Source of the DNA: Rhodobacteraceae bacterium IMCC1909
GTDB lineage: Bacteria > Pseudomonadota > Alphaproteobacteria > Rhodobacterales > Rhodobacteraceae
Direction: 5' to 3'
DNA length: 64,000 bases
Assembly: GCA_030704425.1 (NCBI GenBank)
Contig: JAPDHM010000002.1
Location: 806,001-870,000, forward strand
The notes below the pieces were generated by a model, which worked only from the letters and a program-made list of their open reading frames with translations, was not told the DNA's origin and made no database searches. Positions 7,319-15,988 of this stretch are shown here, piece by piece; position 1 is the first letter of the stretch, and each line of letters opens with the position of its first letter. The position numbers and the translations under genes are program-made.

Positions 7319-9772
7319 CTAAGCTTTGGCGCGCGCGCCTGTCGGATCGTAAAGCGGCTTGAGCGACGCTTCCGCCACAACCCGCGTTCCAGCGACGTCG
7401 ATTTCATAGGAGGAAGCCAGAACCTCTGCCGCGCTCTCACCCGCGCAGGGCACATATCCCAAGCCAATCGCGCCACCAAGATGATGGCCATAATTGCCAG
7501 ACGATAGGTAACCGACAATCTCACCATCCCGCAGGACCGGTTCATTGTGGTACAAAAGCGGCTCTGGATCGGTCAGTTTGAACTGTACCATGCGCGCATC
7601 AAGCCCCGCGTCCTTCTTGCGCAACACCGCATCGCGGCCGATGAACTCAGCTTTATCTGTCTTCACCGCAAAGCCCAATCCCGCCTCTAGAACATGGTCC
7701 TCGCAGGTGATGTCATGGCCAAAATGTCGGAAACCTTTTTCGATACGGCAGCTGTCCATCATATGCATACCGCAGAGTTTAGCCTCCATCTCTTGTCCCG
7801 CCTGCCAGATCGTTTCAAAGGCATGGCCCGCCATATCGGCGCTGACGTAAACCTCCCAGCCCAGCTCGCCCACATAGGTGACCCGATGCGCCCGCGCCAG
7901 CCCCATGCCCAGCTCAATCTCTTGCGCCGTCCCAAAGGGATTGTGGGCATTGCTGAAATCATTGGGAGAAACCCGCTCTAAAAGTTTGCGGGCATTGGGC
8001 CCCATAACGGCCAAGACAGCTTCCCCTGCGGTGACATCCGTTATCACAACATTGAACGCCCCTTTGTGGCGCATCATCCAGGTTTGATCCGCCAGACGGG
8101 TCGCGGCAGGGGTGACCACCAGGTAACAAGTTTCAGACAACCGGGTGACGGTGACGTCAGCCTCGATCCCAGCCCGGTCATTTAGAAATTGCGTGTAGAC
8201 GATCTTACCCAAGGGCACATCATATTGACCGCCACCAATGTAGTTCATGAAGGCACAGGCATCCGGCCCTTCCACCCGAATTTTGCCGAAAGAGGACATA
8301 TCATAAAGCCCAAGGTTGCTGCGCACCGCCTTGTGTTCTGCAGCCACATTGTCAAAGAAATTTTGCCGCTTCCAGCTATAGGCATAGCTTGGATCTTGTC
8401 CGGGATTGGCAAACCAATTGGCCCTCTCCCACCCGGCCAATTCGCCAAAGACCGCGCCATTTTCCTTGAGATGATGATGAAACGGCGTGCGCCGCACACC
8501 GCGGGCTGTCTTTTTTTGCAGATAGGGAAAGTGATCGGCGTAAAGAAGGCCAAGCGTTTCCTTTGAGCGTTCAAACAAATAATGTTTGTTTCCCTGAAAC
8601 GGTTGCATCCGGCCAATGTCTACATCCCCAAGATCAAAAGGTTTTTGACCATCTTCCATCCATTGCGCCAGAGCCTGCCCCGCGCCACCCGCAGATTGAA
8701 TGCCAACAGAGTTGAACCCGGCCGCCACCCAAACATTGTCCATCTCCGGCGCCAATCCGAGGTGATAGGCATCGTCGGGGGTAAAGCTCTCTGGTCCGTT
8801 GAAAAACGTATGGATCCCCGCAGAACCCAACATCGGCATGCGAGAGACAGCCTTTTCCAAAATGGGCTCAAAATGGTCGAAATCCTCCGGCAATTGATCA
8901 AATTCAAAATCAGCCGGAATGCCCTCCATGGCCCAAGGCTTTGAAACCGGCTCAAACGCCCCAAGGAGCATTTTGCCCGCATCCTCTTTATAATAAGCAC
9001 ATTCATCGGGCACGCGCAGCACCGGCATTTGGCTAAGCCCCTCAATCGCCTCACTGACGATATAAAAATGCTCGCAGGCCTGGAGCGGAACATTAATGCC
9101 CAGCATCCGCCCAACCTCATGGCCCCACATGCCACCACAGTTGATCACATTCTCGCATGCGATGGAGCCGCTTTCGCCCTGCTCATTCTGCCACTGCACC
9201 GCTGTGATCCGGCGACCCGCGCGTGTTACACCCATGGCTTTGGTTTGCTCGAACACCTGCGCACCCATCTGCCGCGCGCCCTTGGCCAGAGCCAGCGCGA
9301 TATTGGCCGGATCGCCTTGGCCATCCAGAGGCAACCAAACTCCACCGGTCACCCCATCAATATTGAGATGCTCGTATTTTGCTTTAACCTCCGCGGGGGT
9401 GATTTCTTCGACATCCACCCCAAAGGCCCGTGCCATAGCCGCTTGACGATAAATTTCCTCCCGGCGCTCTTCGGTCAAAGCCACAGTAATCGAACCGCAG
9501 CGTTTGAACCCAGTGGCAACGCCGGTTTCCGCTTCCAAATTGCCATAAAGTTCTTGGCTGTATTTCGCCAATTTTGTCATATTGGCCGTCGCCCGAAGTT
9601 GCGCAATCAAGCCCGCTGCGTGCCATGTGGTGCCTGAGGTCAATTGTTTGCGTTCTAGCAATACAACATCACTCCAGCCCAATTTTGCCAAATGATACGC
9701 CAATGAGCAGCCAATAACCCCGCCGCCAATAATGACCGCACGCGCTTTTGTAGGAACCTCAGCCATTTCCAT
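7319..9772 (-). CDS. FAD-dependent dimethylglycine/sarcosine dehydrogenase-type protein
   Basis: An 817-residue two-module enzyme. Residues about 10-400 form a DAO-type FAD domain with the dinucleotide motif IIGGGVIGCSLAYHLAKLG and the flavinylation-type TSGTTWHAAG stretch. Residues about 420-815 form the GcvT-like tetrahydrofolate-binding region. This architecture is that of dimethylglycine dehydrogenase and sarcosine dehydrogenase, which oxidise an N-methyl group and pass formaldehyde to THF. It is the last gene of the operon with a betaine-homocysteine methyltransferase-like gene and a second, paralogous dehydrogenase. One paralogue probably acts on dimethylglycine and the other on sarcosine; which is which cannot be told from sequence. 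Confidence 0.88.
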   Translation of the reverse strand: MEMAEVPTKARAVIIGGGVIGCSLAYHLAKLGWSDVVLLERKQLTSGTTWHAAGLIAQLRATANMTKLAKYSQELYGNLEAETGVATGFKRCGSITVALTEERREEIYRQAAMARAFGVDVEEITPAEVKAKYEHLNIDGVTGGVWLPLDGQGDPANIALALAKGARQMGAQVFEQTKAMGVTRAGRRITAVQWQNEQGESGSIACENVINCGGMWGHEVGRMLGINVPLQACEHFYIVSEAIEGLSQMPVLRVPDECAYYKEDAGKMLLGAFEPVSKPWAMEGIPADFEFDQLPEDFDHFEPILEKAVSRMPMLGSAGIHTFFNGPESFTPDDAYHLGLAPEMDNVWVAAGFNSVGIQSAGGAGQALAQWMEDGQKPFDLGDVDIGRMQPFQGNKHYLFERSKETLGLLYADHFPYLQKKTARGVRRTPFHHHLKENGAVFGELAGWERANWFANPGQDPSYAYSWKRQNFFDNVAAEHKAVRSNLGLYDMSSFGKIRVEGPDACAFMNYIGGGQYDVPLGKIVYTQFLNDRAGIEADVTVTRLSETCYLVVTPAATRLADQTWMMRHKGAFNVVITDVTAGEAVLAVMGPNARKLLERVSPNDFSNAHNPFGTAQEIELGMGLARAHRVTYVGELGWEVYVSADMAGHAFETIWQAGQEMEAKLCGMHMMDSCRIEKGFRHFGHDITCEDHVLEAGLGFAVKTDKAEFIGRDAVLRKKDAGLDARMVQFKLTDPEPLLYHNEPVLRDGEIVGYLSSGNYGHHLGGAIGLGYVPCAGESAAEVLASSYEIDVAGTRVVAEASLKPLYDPTGARAKA

Positions 9773-9808
9773 CTCCTATGGAATTTAAATTGATGTGCAA
9801 GATGATCC

Positions 9809-10264
9809 CTAGGGATACATCTTCGCGTATTTTTCTTTGTAAAGAGCAATCATTTCCGCCTCCGTCACCCCATCATCATAGGGCGGGGTGGAGAGCGGTT
9901 TGACCTCGCTCACTTTGATCACAACAATGGCCCGTATGTGCGCGGATAGGTCTGCCCAGAGCGCGTCCCACTTGGGAAAGATCTCCTCAAAATCCGCACT
10001 GCCACGGCGCAATATTTGCGTGACCCCGCGCATCCGCCAGCCCTTGCGGCGAAAACTATCAACAAAATTGACCTCCACCTCGGGACTGTGACCAATGTTG
10101 CTGATGGTGCCAGGCGAGCGAATTTCGGCAAAAGCAATCTTGCGCTCATCCAAAACCACAAAGGTTCCTTTCGGTGACACAGAGGGCCGCCCTCCTGATG
10201 TCACAGAGGCCACAAACCCCAATCGCACCTGTTCAATACAGGCCACTGCGGCAGCATTAAGCAT
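9809..10264 (-). CDS. Pyridoxamine 5'-phosphate oxidase-like FMN-binding protein
   Basis: A 151-residue split-barrel flavoprotein of the PNPOx-like family. It opens with a helix, then FVASVTSGGRPSVSPKGTFVVLD, a typical FMN-binding beta hairpin, and ends with a C-terminal helix. ATG 10264 is chosen because it lies 4 bp after the stop of the methyltransferase gene; a longer frame upstream would run through that gene. Its place inside the betaine-demethylation operon suggests a role in flavin-dependent redox or in protecting the pathway, but the true substrate is unknown. It is not PdxH, which is longer and has a different C-terminal signature. Confidence 0.8.
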   Translation of the reverse strand: MLNAAAVACIEQVRLGFVASVTSGGRPSVSPKGTFVVLDERKIAFAEIRSPGTISNIGHSPEVEVNFVDSFRRKGWRMRGVTQILRRGSADFEEIFPKWDALWADLSAHIRAIVVIKVSEVKPLSTPPYDDGVTEAEMIALYKEKYAKMYP

Positions 10265-10268
10265 CGAA

Positions 10269-11138
10269 TTAATCTCCCAGTTCCTGTGCCAAAAGAGCGA
10301 TATGTGCCGGACCCACCTCACAGCAACCGCCAATAATTTCCGCCCCGCTTTTGGCCCACTCCTGGGCAAAGGCGAGATACTCCACCGGACCCAAATCTGT
10401 TCGTGATTTCAGCAGATCCACCGTCGCATGGATCGAATTAAACTCCTCATGAATGCCTGTGAATCCATTGGCATAGGCGCCCAGGGTAAACCCGTGACCG
10501 GTCAAGATCGGCAAGCCCTGCGAGACCGCTTCAGGCAAGGAGCAATTGATCAAAACCGCGGCTGGGTTAAACGCCCTGAGCATCGCAATCGCATCAGCCA
10601 AACGCTCCCCTGATCGTAGCTTGGTGCCATCGCTGTCATCCACAGAGAGGGAGACATAGATCGGTTTGCCCGTCACCCCGGCGCCCATCAAGCCCCCACG
10701 CGCTTGATCTACCGAGGCCATGGTTTCCAGAAGATGAAAATCCACATAATCCGCATGGAGGCGCGCAATGTCTGCATAGATTTCGGCAGCCTGCTCGGCC
10801 GGTGGTGCCTTTTTTGGTTGATAGGAGAAACCAATGGGACCCAATGAACCGGCAACCTGCCCGGATCCATGGGCATCGCGAGCGGCCACAGCCATTTCGC
10901 AGGCCAAGACCGTCATCGGGCGGAGTTTATCGGCCAAGCCTTTGCTCTCCAGCCGGTCTGGCAGAACCGAATAGGTATTGGTGGTGGCAATCTGCGCACC
11001 GGCAGCAAAATATTCGTCATGCACAGCACGCACCATTTCCGGGCTGTCGAGCAAGGCCTGCATAGACCACAAATCCGTGGCCTTTCCGGCACGTTTGACC
11101 AATTCTTGGCCCATACCACCATCGAGAATTATCATCAC
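10269..11138 (-). CDS. Betaine-homocysteine S-methyltransferase-like protein
   Basis: A 289-residue homocysteine methyltransferase-type TIM barrel. It has the N-terminal ILDGGMGQEL motif and the three zinc-binding cysteines: Cys199 in LINCSLPEAV and Cys272-Cys273 in GGCCEVGP. It transfers a methyl group to homocysteine to form methionine. In this setting, between two dimethylglycine/sarcosine dehydrogenase genes, glycine betaine is the likely methyl donor, giving dimethylglycine as feed for the neighbours. S-methylmethionine or dimethylsulfoniopropionate as donor cannot be excluded. It is co-transcribed, with a 12-bp gap to the gene before it. Confidence 0.85.
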   Translation of the reverse strand: MMIILDGGMGQELVKRAGKATDLWSMQALLDSPEMVRAVHDEYFAAGAQIATTNTYSVLPDRLESKGLADKLRPMTVLACEMAVAARDAHGSGQVAGSLGPIGFSYQPKKAPPAEQAAEIYADIARLHADYVDFHLLETMASVDQARGGLMGAGVTGKPIYVSLSVDDSDGTKLRSGERLADAIAMLRAFNPAAVLINCSLPEAVSQGLPILTGHGFTLGAYANGFTGIHEEFNSIHATVDLLKSRTDLGPVEYLAFAQEWAKSGAEIIGGCCEVGPAHIALLAQELGD

Positions 11139-11150
11139 ATTCGCTCCTTA

Positions 11151-13598
11151 TCAGCTGCGCAAGCGCTCATTTTTTGGATCCCACAGCGGTTGATCATCCT
11201 GCACCACGGCCTTGCAGCGTTGCCCAAAAATTTCAACTTCAACCTCTGTTCCTGGCATGGCCAAATCGGGGCGCAACATGGCCAAGGCGATGGACTTACC
11301 AACACGGTACCCAAAGTCACCCGAGGTGGTTTCCCCCACCACCACACCATCATGCCAAATCGTTGACATATAGGGCGCATCATAGGCACCCGCCTCCACA
11401 ATCAAGCTGGCAAAAGCCTTTTTGCGACCCTGTTGTTTTTCGTTCTGCAAGGCGGCTTTGCCCGGGAATTCTTGGGGCTTGTCCAATTTAACAAACCTTT
11501 CAAGCCCCGCTTCCAAAAGACTGTAATCGGTGGACAGATCGCCTTTCCACGCGCGGTATCCTTTTTCGATCCGCAGGCTATTGAGTGCATACATGCCAAA
11601 CGGTTTGGCCCCAGCTGCAATGACTGCATCATACAATGCAGGCATATTGGCATTTTTTGCATGAATTTCCCAGCCAAGCTCGCCGGCAAAAGACACCCGC
11701 AGAAGCGCACACTCTTGTCCGGCCACCTGTGCCGTTTGATGGGTCAACCACCCCAAAGACAGATCCGCATCCGTCCCCATGTGGATCATAACATCGCGGG
11801 CTTTGGGACCCGTGACAATCAAAGTTGAAAAGTCTTTGGTATGGTCCACCAGCTCCACACCACGAGGCAGATCCGAATTGAGCACGTCATAATCATGCCA
11901 TTGCGCACTGGCGGCTGTGATCAATGTAAAATGCTCCTCCGCATGGCGCACAAGCGACATCTCCGTCAAAATCCGGCCCCGATTGTCTGCAAAATAGGCC
12001 AAATTCATACGGCCAATCTTTGGCAATCCGCCGGTAATTTTACCGCGCAAGAATTCTGCGGCGCCGTCGCCTGTCAGATTAAAACGGCTGAAGCCGGGCA
12101 AATCCAAGACTCCGCAATGATCGCGCACGGCCTCGGCCTCTTCGCGGATCCGCTGGGCCCATGGGCCCTGTCTTTCCCAAGTTTGAGTGGACTCATGGGA
12201 GGTGTCATCTCCGGGCTCAGCAAACCAATTGGCGCGTTCCCAACCATTATAAGCCCCCATCACACCGCCCGCAGCAATCACCTTATCATGCACCGGCGAG
12301 AGTTTTTTGTCCCGCCCGGCGGGCCATTCGTGATGCGGGAAATGCATGGCATATTCGTGACCATAAACTTCCATGGCTTTGCGGTCACAATAGTCTTGAT
12401 CCGTGTAATCCGTATAGCGGCGCGGATCGACCGCCCACATGTCCCATTCGGTTTCCCCTTCCGTGATCCATTCCGCCAAGACCTTGCCGGCTCCGCCCCC
12501 TTGGGTGATGCCAAATGTGAAGACGCAACCTTCATAGGCGTTCTTCACACCTGGCATGGGACCGATCAACGGAAGCCCGTCAGGCGCATAGGGGATAGGG
12601 CCGTTGATCACCCGGCCCACGCCTTGAGATCCCAAAATCGGAACCCGCGCCATGGCGTCTTCAATATACCACTCCAAACGCTCGAGATCGTCAGGATAGA
12701 GCTGGAAGCTGAAATCTTCAGGCATAGGATCTTCGGGCGTCACCCAATGGGCTTTGCAATTGCGCTCATAGGGGCCAAGGTTCAAACCGTGTTTATCCTG
12801 CCGCAGGTAATAGGAGGAATCCACATCCCGCAAGAGCGGCACTTTGCGCCCATTAGCCTCTGTCCATTCCTTCAATTCTGGAATTTCTTCGGTCAGAAAA
12901 TATTGATGACTCATCACCGTCATAGGCACGGTACGACCACCATAGGGTTTGAACCATTCCCCTACGCGTTGAGCATAATAACCGGCGCAATTGACCACTT
13001 TCTCACAGCGGATATCGCCTTTGTCTGTGTGGACAATCCATTCATCTCCCACCTGCGTGACCCCTGTCGCCGGGCAAAACCGCTGAACACTGGCACCCAT
13101 ATCCCGGGCACCTTTGGCTAGGGCTTGGGTAAGCTGGGCTGGGTCAATATCCCCGTCATCGGGATCCCAAAGCCCGCCAGCCAGATCATGCGTTTCCAAG
13201 AAGGGATAGGCATCTTTCATATCTGACACGGACATCATCTCGATGCCCAATCCCTGGTACCGACCCATCGTGCGCGCACGCTCAAACTCCAGCATCCGGT
13301 TTTTGTCATGAGCCAGGCGAATAGAGCCCGTCACATGATAATTCATCGGATAATCCACCTCCTCGGCCAAACCGGCATAGAGGCCCAGCGAATAGCGCTG
13401 CATATTCATAATCGCCCAGCTGGTCGAGAAGGACGGGCAATTGCCCGCCGCGTGCCAGGTTGAACCGGCGGTCAGCTCATTTTTCTCGAGCAAGACACAA
13501 TCGGTCCACCCGGCTTTGGCCAAATGATACAGGGTCGACACGCCAACAACGCCGCCTCCGATAATGACAACCCTTGCCGTGGTTGGAAAATCACTCAT
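11151..13598 (-). CDS. FAD-dependent dimethylglycine/sarcosine dehydrogenase-type protein (second copy)
   Basis: An 815-residue paralogue of the enzyme at 7319-9772. It has an N-terminal DAO FAD domain (VVIIGGGVVGVSTLYHLAKAG, then TAGSTWHAAG) and a C-terminal GcvT-like folate domain with the ELGWEIH and SLRIEKGYRAW signatures. ATG 13598 is preferred over the much longer upstream frame, because it has a GGGAGA ribosome-binding site, begins at the FAD motif, and leaves the LysE gene intact. With the betaine-homocysteine methyltransferase it should carry out successive oxidative N-demethylations, dimethylglycine to sarcosine to glycine, feeding C1 units to THF. Confidence 0.88.
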   Translation of the reverse strand: MSDFPTTARVVIIGGGVVGVSTLYHLAKAGWTDCVLLEKNELTAGSTWHAAGNCPSFSTSWAIMNMQRYSLGLYAGLAEEVDYPMNYHVTGSIRLAHDKNRMLEFERARTMGRYQGLGIEMMSVSDMKDAYPFLETHDLAGGLWDPDDGDIDPAQLTQALAKGARDMGASVQRFCPATGVTQVGDEWIVHTDKGDIRCEKVVNCAGYYAQRVGEWFKPYGGRTVPMTVMSHQYFLTEEIPELKEWTEANGRKVPLLRDVDSSYYLRQDKHGLNLGPYERNCKAHWVTPEDPMPEDFSFQLYPDDLERLEWYIEDAMARVPILGSQGVGRVINGPIPYAPDGLPLIGPMPGVKNAYEGCVFTFGITQGGGAGKVLAEWITEGETEWDMWAVDPRRYTDYTDQDYCDRKAMEVYGHEYAMHFPHHEWPAGRDKKLSPVHDKVIAAGGVMGAYNGWERANWFAEPGDDTSHESTQTWERQGPWAQRIREEAEAVRDHCGVLDLPGFSRFNLTGDGAAEFLRGKITGGLPKIGRMNLAYFADNRGRILTEMSLVRHAEEHFTLITAASAQWHDYDVLNSDLPRGVELVDHTKDFSTLIVTGPKARDVMIHMGTDADLSLGWLTHQTAQVAGQECALLRVSFAGELGWEIHAKNANMPALYDAVIAAGAKPFGMYALNSLRIEKGYRAWKGDLSTDYSLLEAGLERFVKLDKPQEFPGKAALQNEKQQGRKKAFASLIVEAGAYDAPYMSTIWHDGVVVGETTSGDFGYRVGKSIALAMLRPDLAMPGTEVEVEIFGQRCKAVVQDDQPLWDPKNERLRS

Positions 13599-13609
13599 TT
13601 TGGTCTCCC

Positions 13610-14236
13610 TCAGTCGATGATCAAACGGGCCGCCAGCCCGCCGAGTAAAATTGCAGATATTTTGTTCAAAACGCCAGCGCGCGCACCCAGCGCAGCTGCA
13701 AAATAGCCGGACCCTGCACCAAGGCAGAGCGTGAACAACGCTCCGTTCACCAGAAATATTGTACCAAGGATCAAGATTTGCACCCATATCGGGCCAATGG
13801 CGGGGTCTGTGAATTGCGGAATAAAGGCAAAGATAAAAAGTGCAGTTTTCGGATTCGATACATTGATGAAAAACCCACGCCGCGCTGCCTGCCAAACACC
13901 GCGGCCGCTGCGCGGGCGGGCCAGGGTGCTGCTGCTACGCCAAGCCTGCACGGCCATCCAAGCCAAATAAGCCGCACCGCAGAGTCGGATGGCATCATAG
14001 GCCGCCGGATGCGCCAATAACAAAGCCGACAGCCCAGCGGCCGCCGCAAAAATATGCACCACGATACCAAGGTTCACACCCAGTGCCGCTGCCACGCCCA
14101 TGCGCGGACCGCCCGACAGACCACTGGACGTAATAAACAGGAAATCTGCCCCGGGTGTGAGGTTTAAGATCAAACCAGCAATCACAAACCCGGTGATCAG
14201 AGCAGGCTCAAATCCCCAAAGGATTTCCCAGATCAT
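13610..14236 (-). CDS. LysE/RhtB family amino-acid exporter
   Basis: A 208-residue inner-membrane protein with five to six hydrophobic helices and the LysE-family signature LNLTPGADFLFITSSGLSGG near the N-terminus, plus NPKTALFIFAFIPQF mid-protein. ATG 14236 is chosen for its GGGAGAC site 6-8 bp upstream. It lies 11 bp before the dehydrogenase gene and 13 bp after a second LysE gene. Export of an amino acid produced during betaine demethylation, such as glycine or methionine, is a reasonable guess but unproven. Confidence 0.88.
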   Translation of the reverse strand: MIWEILWGFEPALITGFVIAGLILNLTPGADFLFITSSGLSGGPRMGVAAALGVNLGIVVHIFAAAAGLSALLLAHPAAYDAIRLCGAAYLAWMAVQAWRSSSTLARPRSGRGVWQAARRGFFINVSNPKTALFIFAFIPQFTDPAIGPIWVQILILGTIFLVNGALFTLCLGAGSGYFAAALGARAGVLNKISAILLGGLAARLIID

Positions 14237-14249
14237 CGCAACGTCTCCC

Positions 14250-14867
14250 TCATACCGTGCTCCGCATGGAGCTGCCACCAAGCAAAAGCCCATAGACGAT
14301 AAAGCAAAGCGCCAGCCCACGCCGCAAAGAGACATTGAAGACTTTGGCCATAGCCGATTTGCCGAAAGCCGCACCCAAGGCCGTATAGCCCGTATAGGAC
14401 AGTGCAGTCAGACCCAAAGCTGTGGGCATAATCACCGCCATTTGATCCCAAATGGGCACATCAGGCTGAACAAATTGACTGAACGCAGCCAAATATCCTG
14501 CCACCGACTTTGCATTGATCGTCGCAATCGCCAAAGCCCGCCCATAGATGGAGCCGGCCGCTGGATTGAGCTTGGGCGGAGTGGCTGCCATGATCCAACC
14601 GCGCATGCCCAGAAAGATCAAAACCGCCGCACCGATCAGCTTGGCCGCAAAAAATGCCGTGGGTGATGCCAAGAGCAATGCGGTGATGCCATAGGCCGAT
14701 AAGATCAGGAAAGCAGTCGCTTGAGTTAAAATCGCCAACACAGCCCAAAGACCCTGGCGCAGGCCAAAGCTCATGCCATTGCTGATGCAATTGACGGCAT
14801 TGGGACCGGGTGTTGTCACGAAAACCACCCAAAATCCCGCAAATATGATCCAGCCCTGAAATGTCAT
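14250..14867 (-). CDS. LysE family translocator (second copy)
   Basis: A 205-residue membrane protein of the LysE superfamily, with the N-terminal FVTTPGPNAVNCISNG motif and about six transmembrane segments (FWVVFVTT, LILSAYGITALLL, LIGAAVLIFLG and a C-terminal LALCFIVYGLLLGG). The ATG at 14867 overlaps the stop of the regulator gene (TGATG), so it is translationally coupled to it. A TTG one codon upstream is a less likely start. It is only distantly related to the neighbouring LysE protein, so the pair may have different substrates or act together. Confidence 0.87.
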   Translation of the reverse strand: MTFQGWIIFAGFWVVFVTTPGPNAVNCISNGMSFGLRQGLWAVLAILTQATAFLILSAYGITALLLASPTAFFAAKLIGAAVLIFLGMRGWIMAATPPKLNPAAGSIYGRALAIATINAKSVAGYLAAFSQFVQPDVPIWDQMAVIMPTALGLTALSYTGYTALGAAFGKSAMAKVFNVSLRRGLALCFIVYGLLLGGSSMRSTV

Positions 14868-15436
14868 CAATACACCGGCGGCGCGATTACCCAGATCACC
14901 TGGCAGGGCTTGTCTGTGGGGTTTTCCCAGCGGAAAAATTCGCCCTTGATACGAAAACTGTCACCGGGCGCCAAAAGATAATCTGCATCGCCGATCCAAA
15001 GCTTCAATTGCCCAGAAAGAATATATCCCACCTCCTGGGTGGGGCGGGAAACCGCGGGATTTAGCTTTGCACCCGGTTCAAATGTGGAATGGAGCATCTC
15101 GAAGTCATCTGTCAGATCGGGAGAAAGCAGTTCTTCGACCAAACCGGCTTCGCGGCTTCCAATTGGGCGTCTGCTGTTTCTGCGCACGACATAGCCAGCC
15201 TCATCGGCCGGCGCGGGACCAGACCCAAACAGAGATGAAATCGACACATCCAAGGCCCGGGCCAAGTCGCGTAAATCATTAATCCCAGGCTCAGACATAT
15301 CCCGCTCAACCTGGCTCAACCATCCCACCGAACGCCCAAGGGTTTGCGCCAAATCAGCAAGGGTCAATCCCCGCGCCTTACGCAGCGCCCGAATGTCGGC
15401 TCCAAGGGTGTTTAGATCTGTCTGACCGTGCAGCAT
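14867..15436 (-). CDS. XRE-type transcriptional regulator with cupin sensor domain
   Basis: A 189-residue regulator. Residues about 12-66 form a helix-turn-helix of the XRE/SinR type (IRALRKARGLTLADLAQTLGRS, then WLSQVERD). Residues about 110-185 form a cupin barrel (EVGYILSGQLKLWIGD, LLAPGDSFRI) that commonly binds small ligands. It heads the seven-gene operon and is coupled to the first LysE gene, so it is probably an autoregulated, ligand-responsive controller of betaine or amino-acid metabolism. Inverted repeats immediately upstream are operator candidates. Confidence 0.9.
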   Translation of the reverse strand: MLHGQTDLNTLGADIRALRKARGLTLADLAQTLGRSVGWLSQVERDMSEPGINDLRDLARALDVSISSLFGSGPAPADEAGYVVRRNSRRPIGSREAGLVEELLSPDLTDDFEMLHSTFEPGAKLNPAVSRPTQEVGYILSGQLKLWIGDADYLLAPGDSFRIKGEFFRWENPTDKPCQVIWVIAPPVY

Positions 15437-15438
15437 TG

Positions 15439-15516
15439 CGTGAAATTTTCCAGCATTTTTTCATTCTCAAATTTATGGTTGGCAGAAGCCATGAAAAAAA
15501 GCAATAAATTTTCACG
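15439..15516. promoter_or_regulatory. Candidate operator: inverted CGTGAAA-TTT repeats
   Basis: The 11-mer CGTGAAATTTT at 15439-15449 recurs in inverted orientation at 15506-15516 with one mismatch. The pair brackets the AT-rich promoter region of the XRE-cupin regulator, and the first copy ends 3 bp upstream of its ATG. This placement suits an autoregulatory operator. Two copies in AT-rich DNA are weak evidence. Confidence 0.35.
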
Positions 15517-15521
15517 GGTGT

Positions 15522-15977
15522 TTACATGCTAAAAACCGAAGCCAGAATGGCCTCCAAAGCCTTTGCATCTTCGCGGGTAAATGCATCAGGTTGATCGCTG
15601 TCGATATCGAGCACAGCCATCACATCACCGGCGCTGTTGAACACGGGCAAAACCAACTCAGATCGAGTCGAGCTGGCGCAGGCAATATGGCCCTCAAAGG
15701 CCTCTACATCCGGCACCAATTGCGTGGCTTTCAAGCGCGCCGCTGCGCCACAAACCCCGCGTGAGAAGGGAATTTGCAAACAACCATGCCCGCCTTGATA
15801 GGGGCCAATCTTGAGCATTTCCGGTCCGGTTACACGATAAAACCCAGTCCAGTCGAAGCGATCATCGCTGTGATGCAGCTCACAGACCACACTGGCCATA
15901 AGGGCAATCACATCGTCCTCGCCAGCACAAAGGCTTGCGATGGTTTTGCTCAAGTCTTCATAATTTACCCGTGCCAT
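15522..15977 (-). CDS. Free methionine-(R)-sulfoxide reductase (GAF domain)
   Basis: A 151-residue single GAF-domain protein of the fRMsr family, a cytosolic enzyme that reduces free methionine R-sulfoxide. The family motifs are present: DWTGFYRV, IGPYQGGHGC, IPFSRGVCGAAA, QLVPDVEAFEGHIAC and SELVLPVF. The three cysteines used in the redox cycle are at 66, 76 and 100. The ATG lies 11 bp after the stop of the thiolase gene, so the two may be co-transcribed. Confidence 0.9.
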   Translation of the reverse strand: MARVNYEDLSKTIASLCAGEDDVIALMASVVCELHHSDDRFDWTGFYRVTGPEMLKIGPYQGGHGCLQIPFSRGVCGAAARLKATQLVPDVEAFEGHIACASSTRSELVLPVFNSAGDVMAVLDIDSDQPDAFTREDAKALEAILASVFSM

Positions 15978-15988
15978 ATCCGCGGCCT

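Noticed and set aside
11841-13121. A long open frame (426 codons) antisense to the second dehydrogenase gene
   Set aside because: It lies wholly opposite a well-conserved FAD/GcvT enzyme, starts and stops without a ribosome-binding site, and its composition follows the opposite strand's codon bias.
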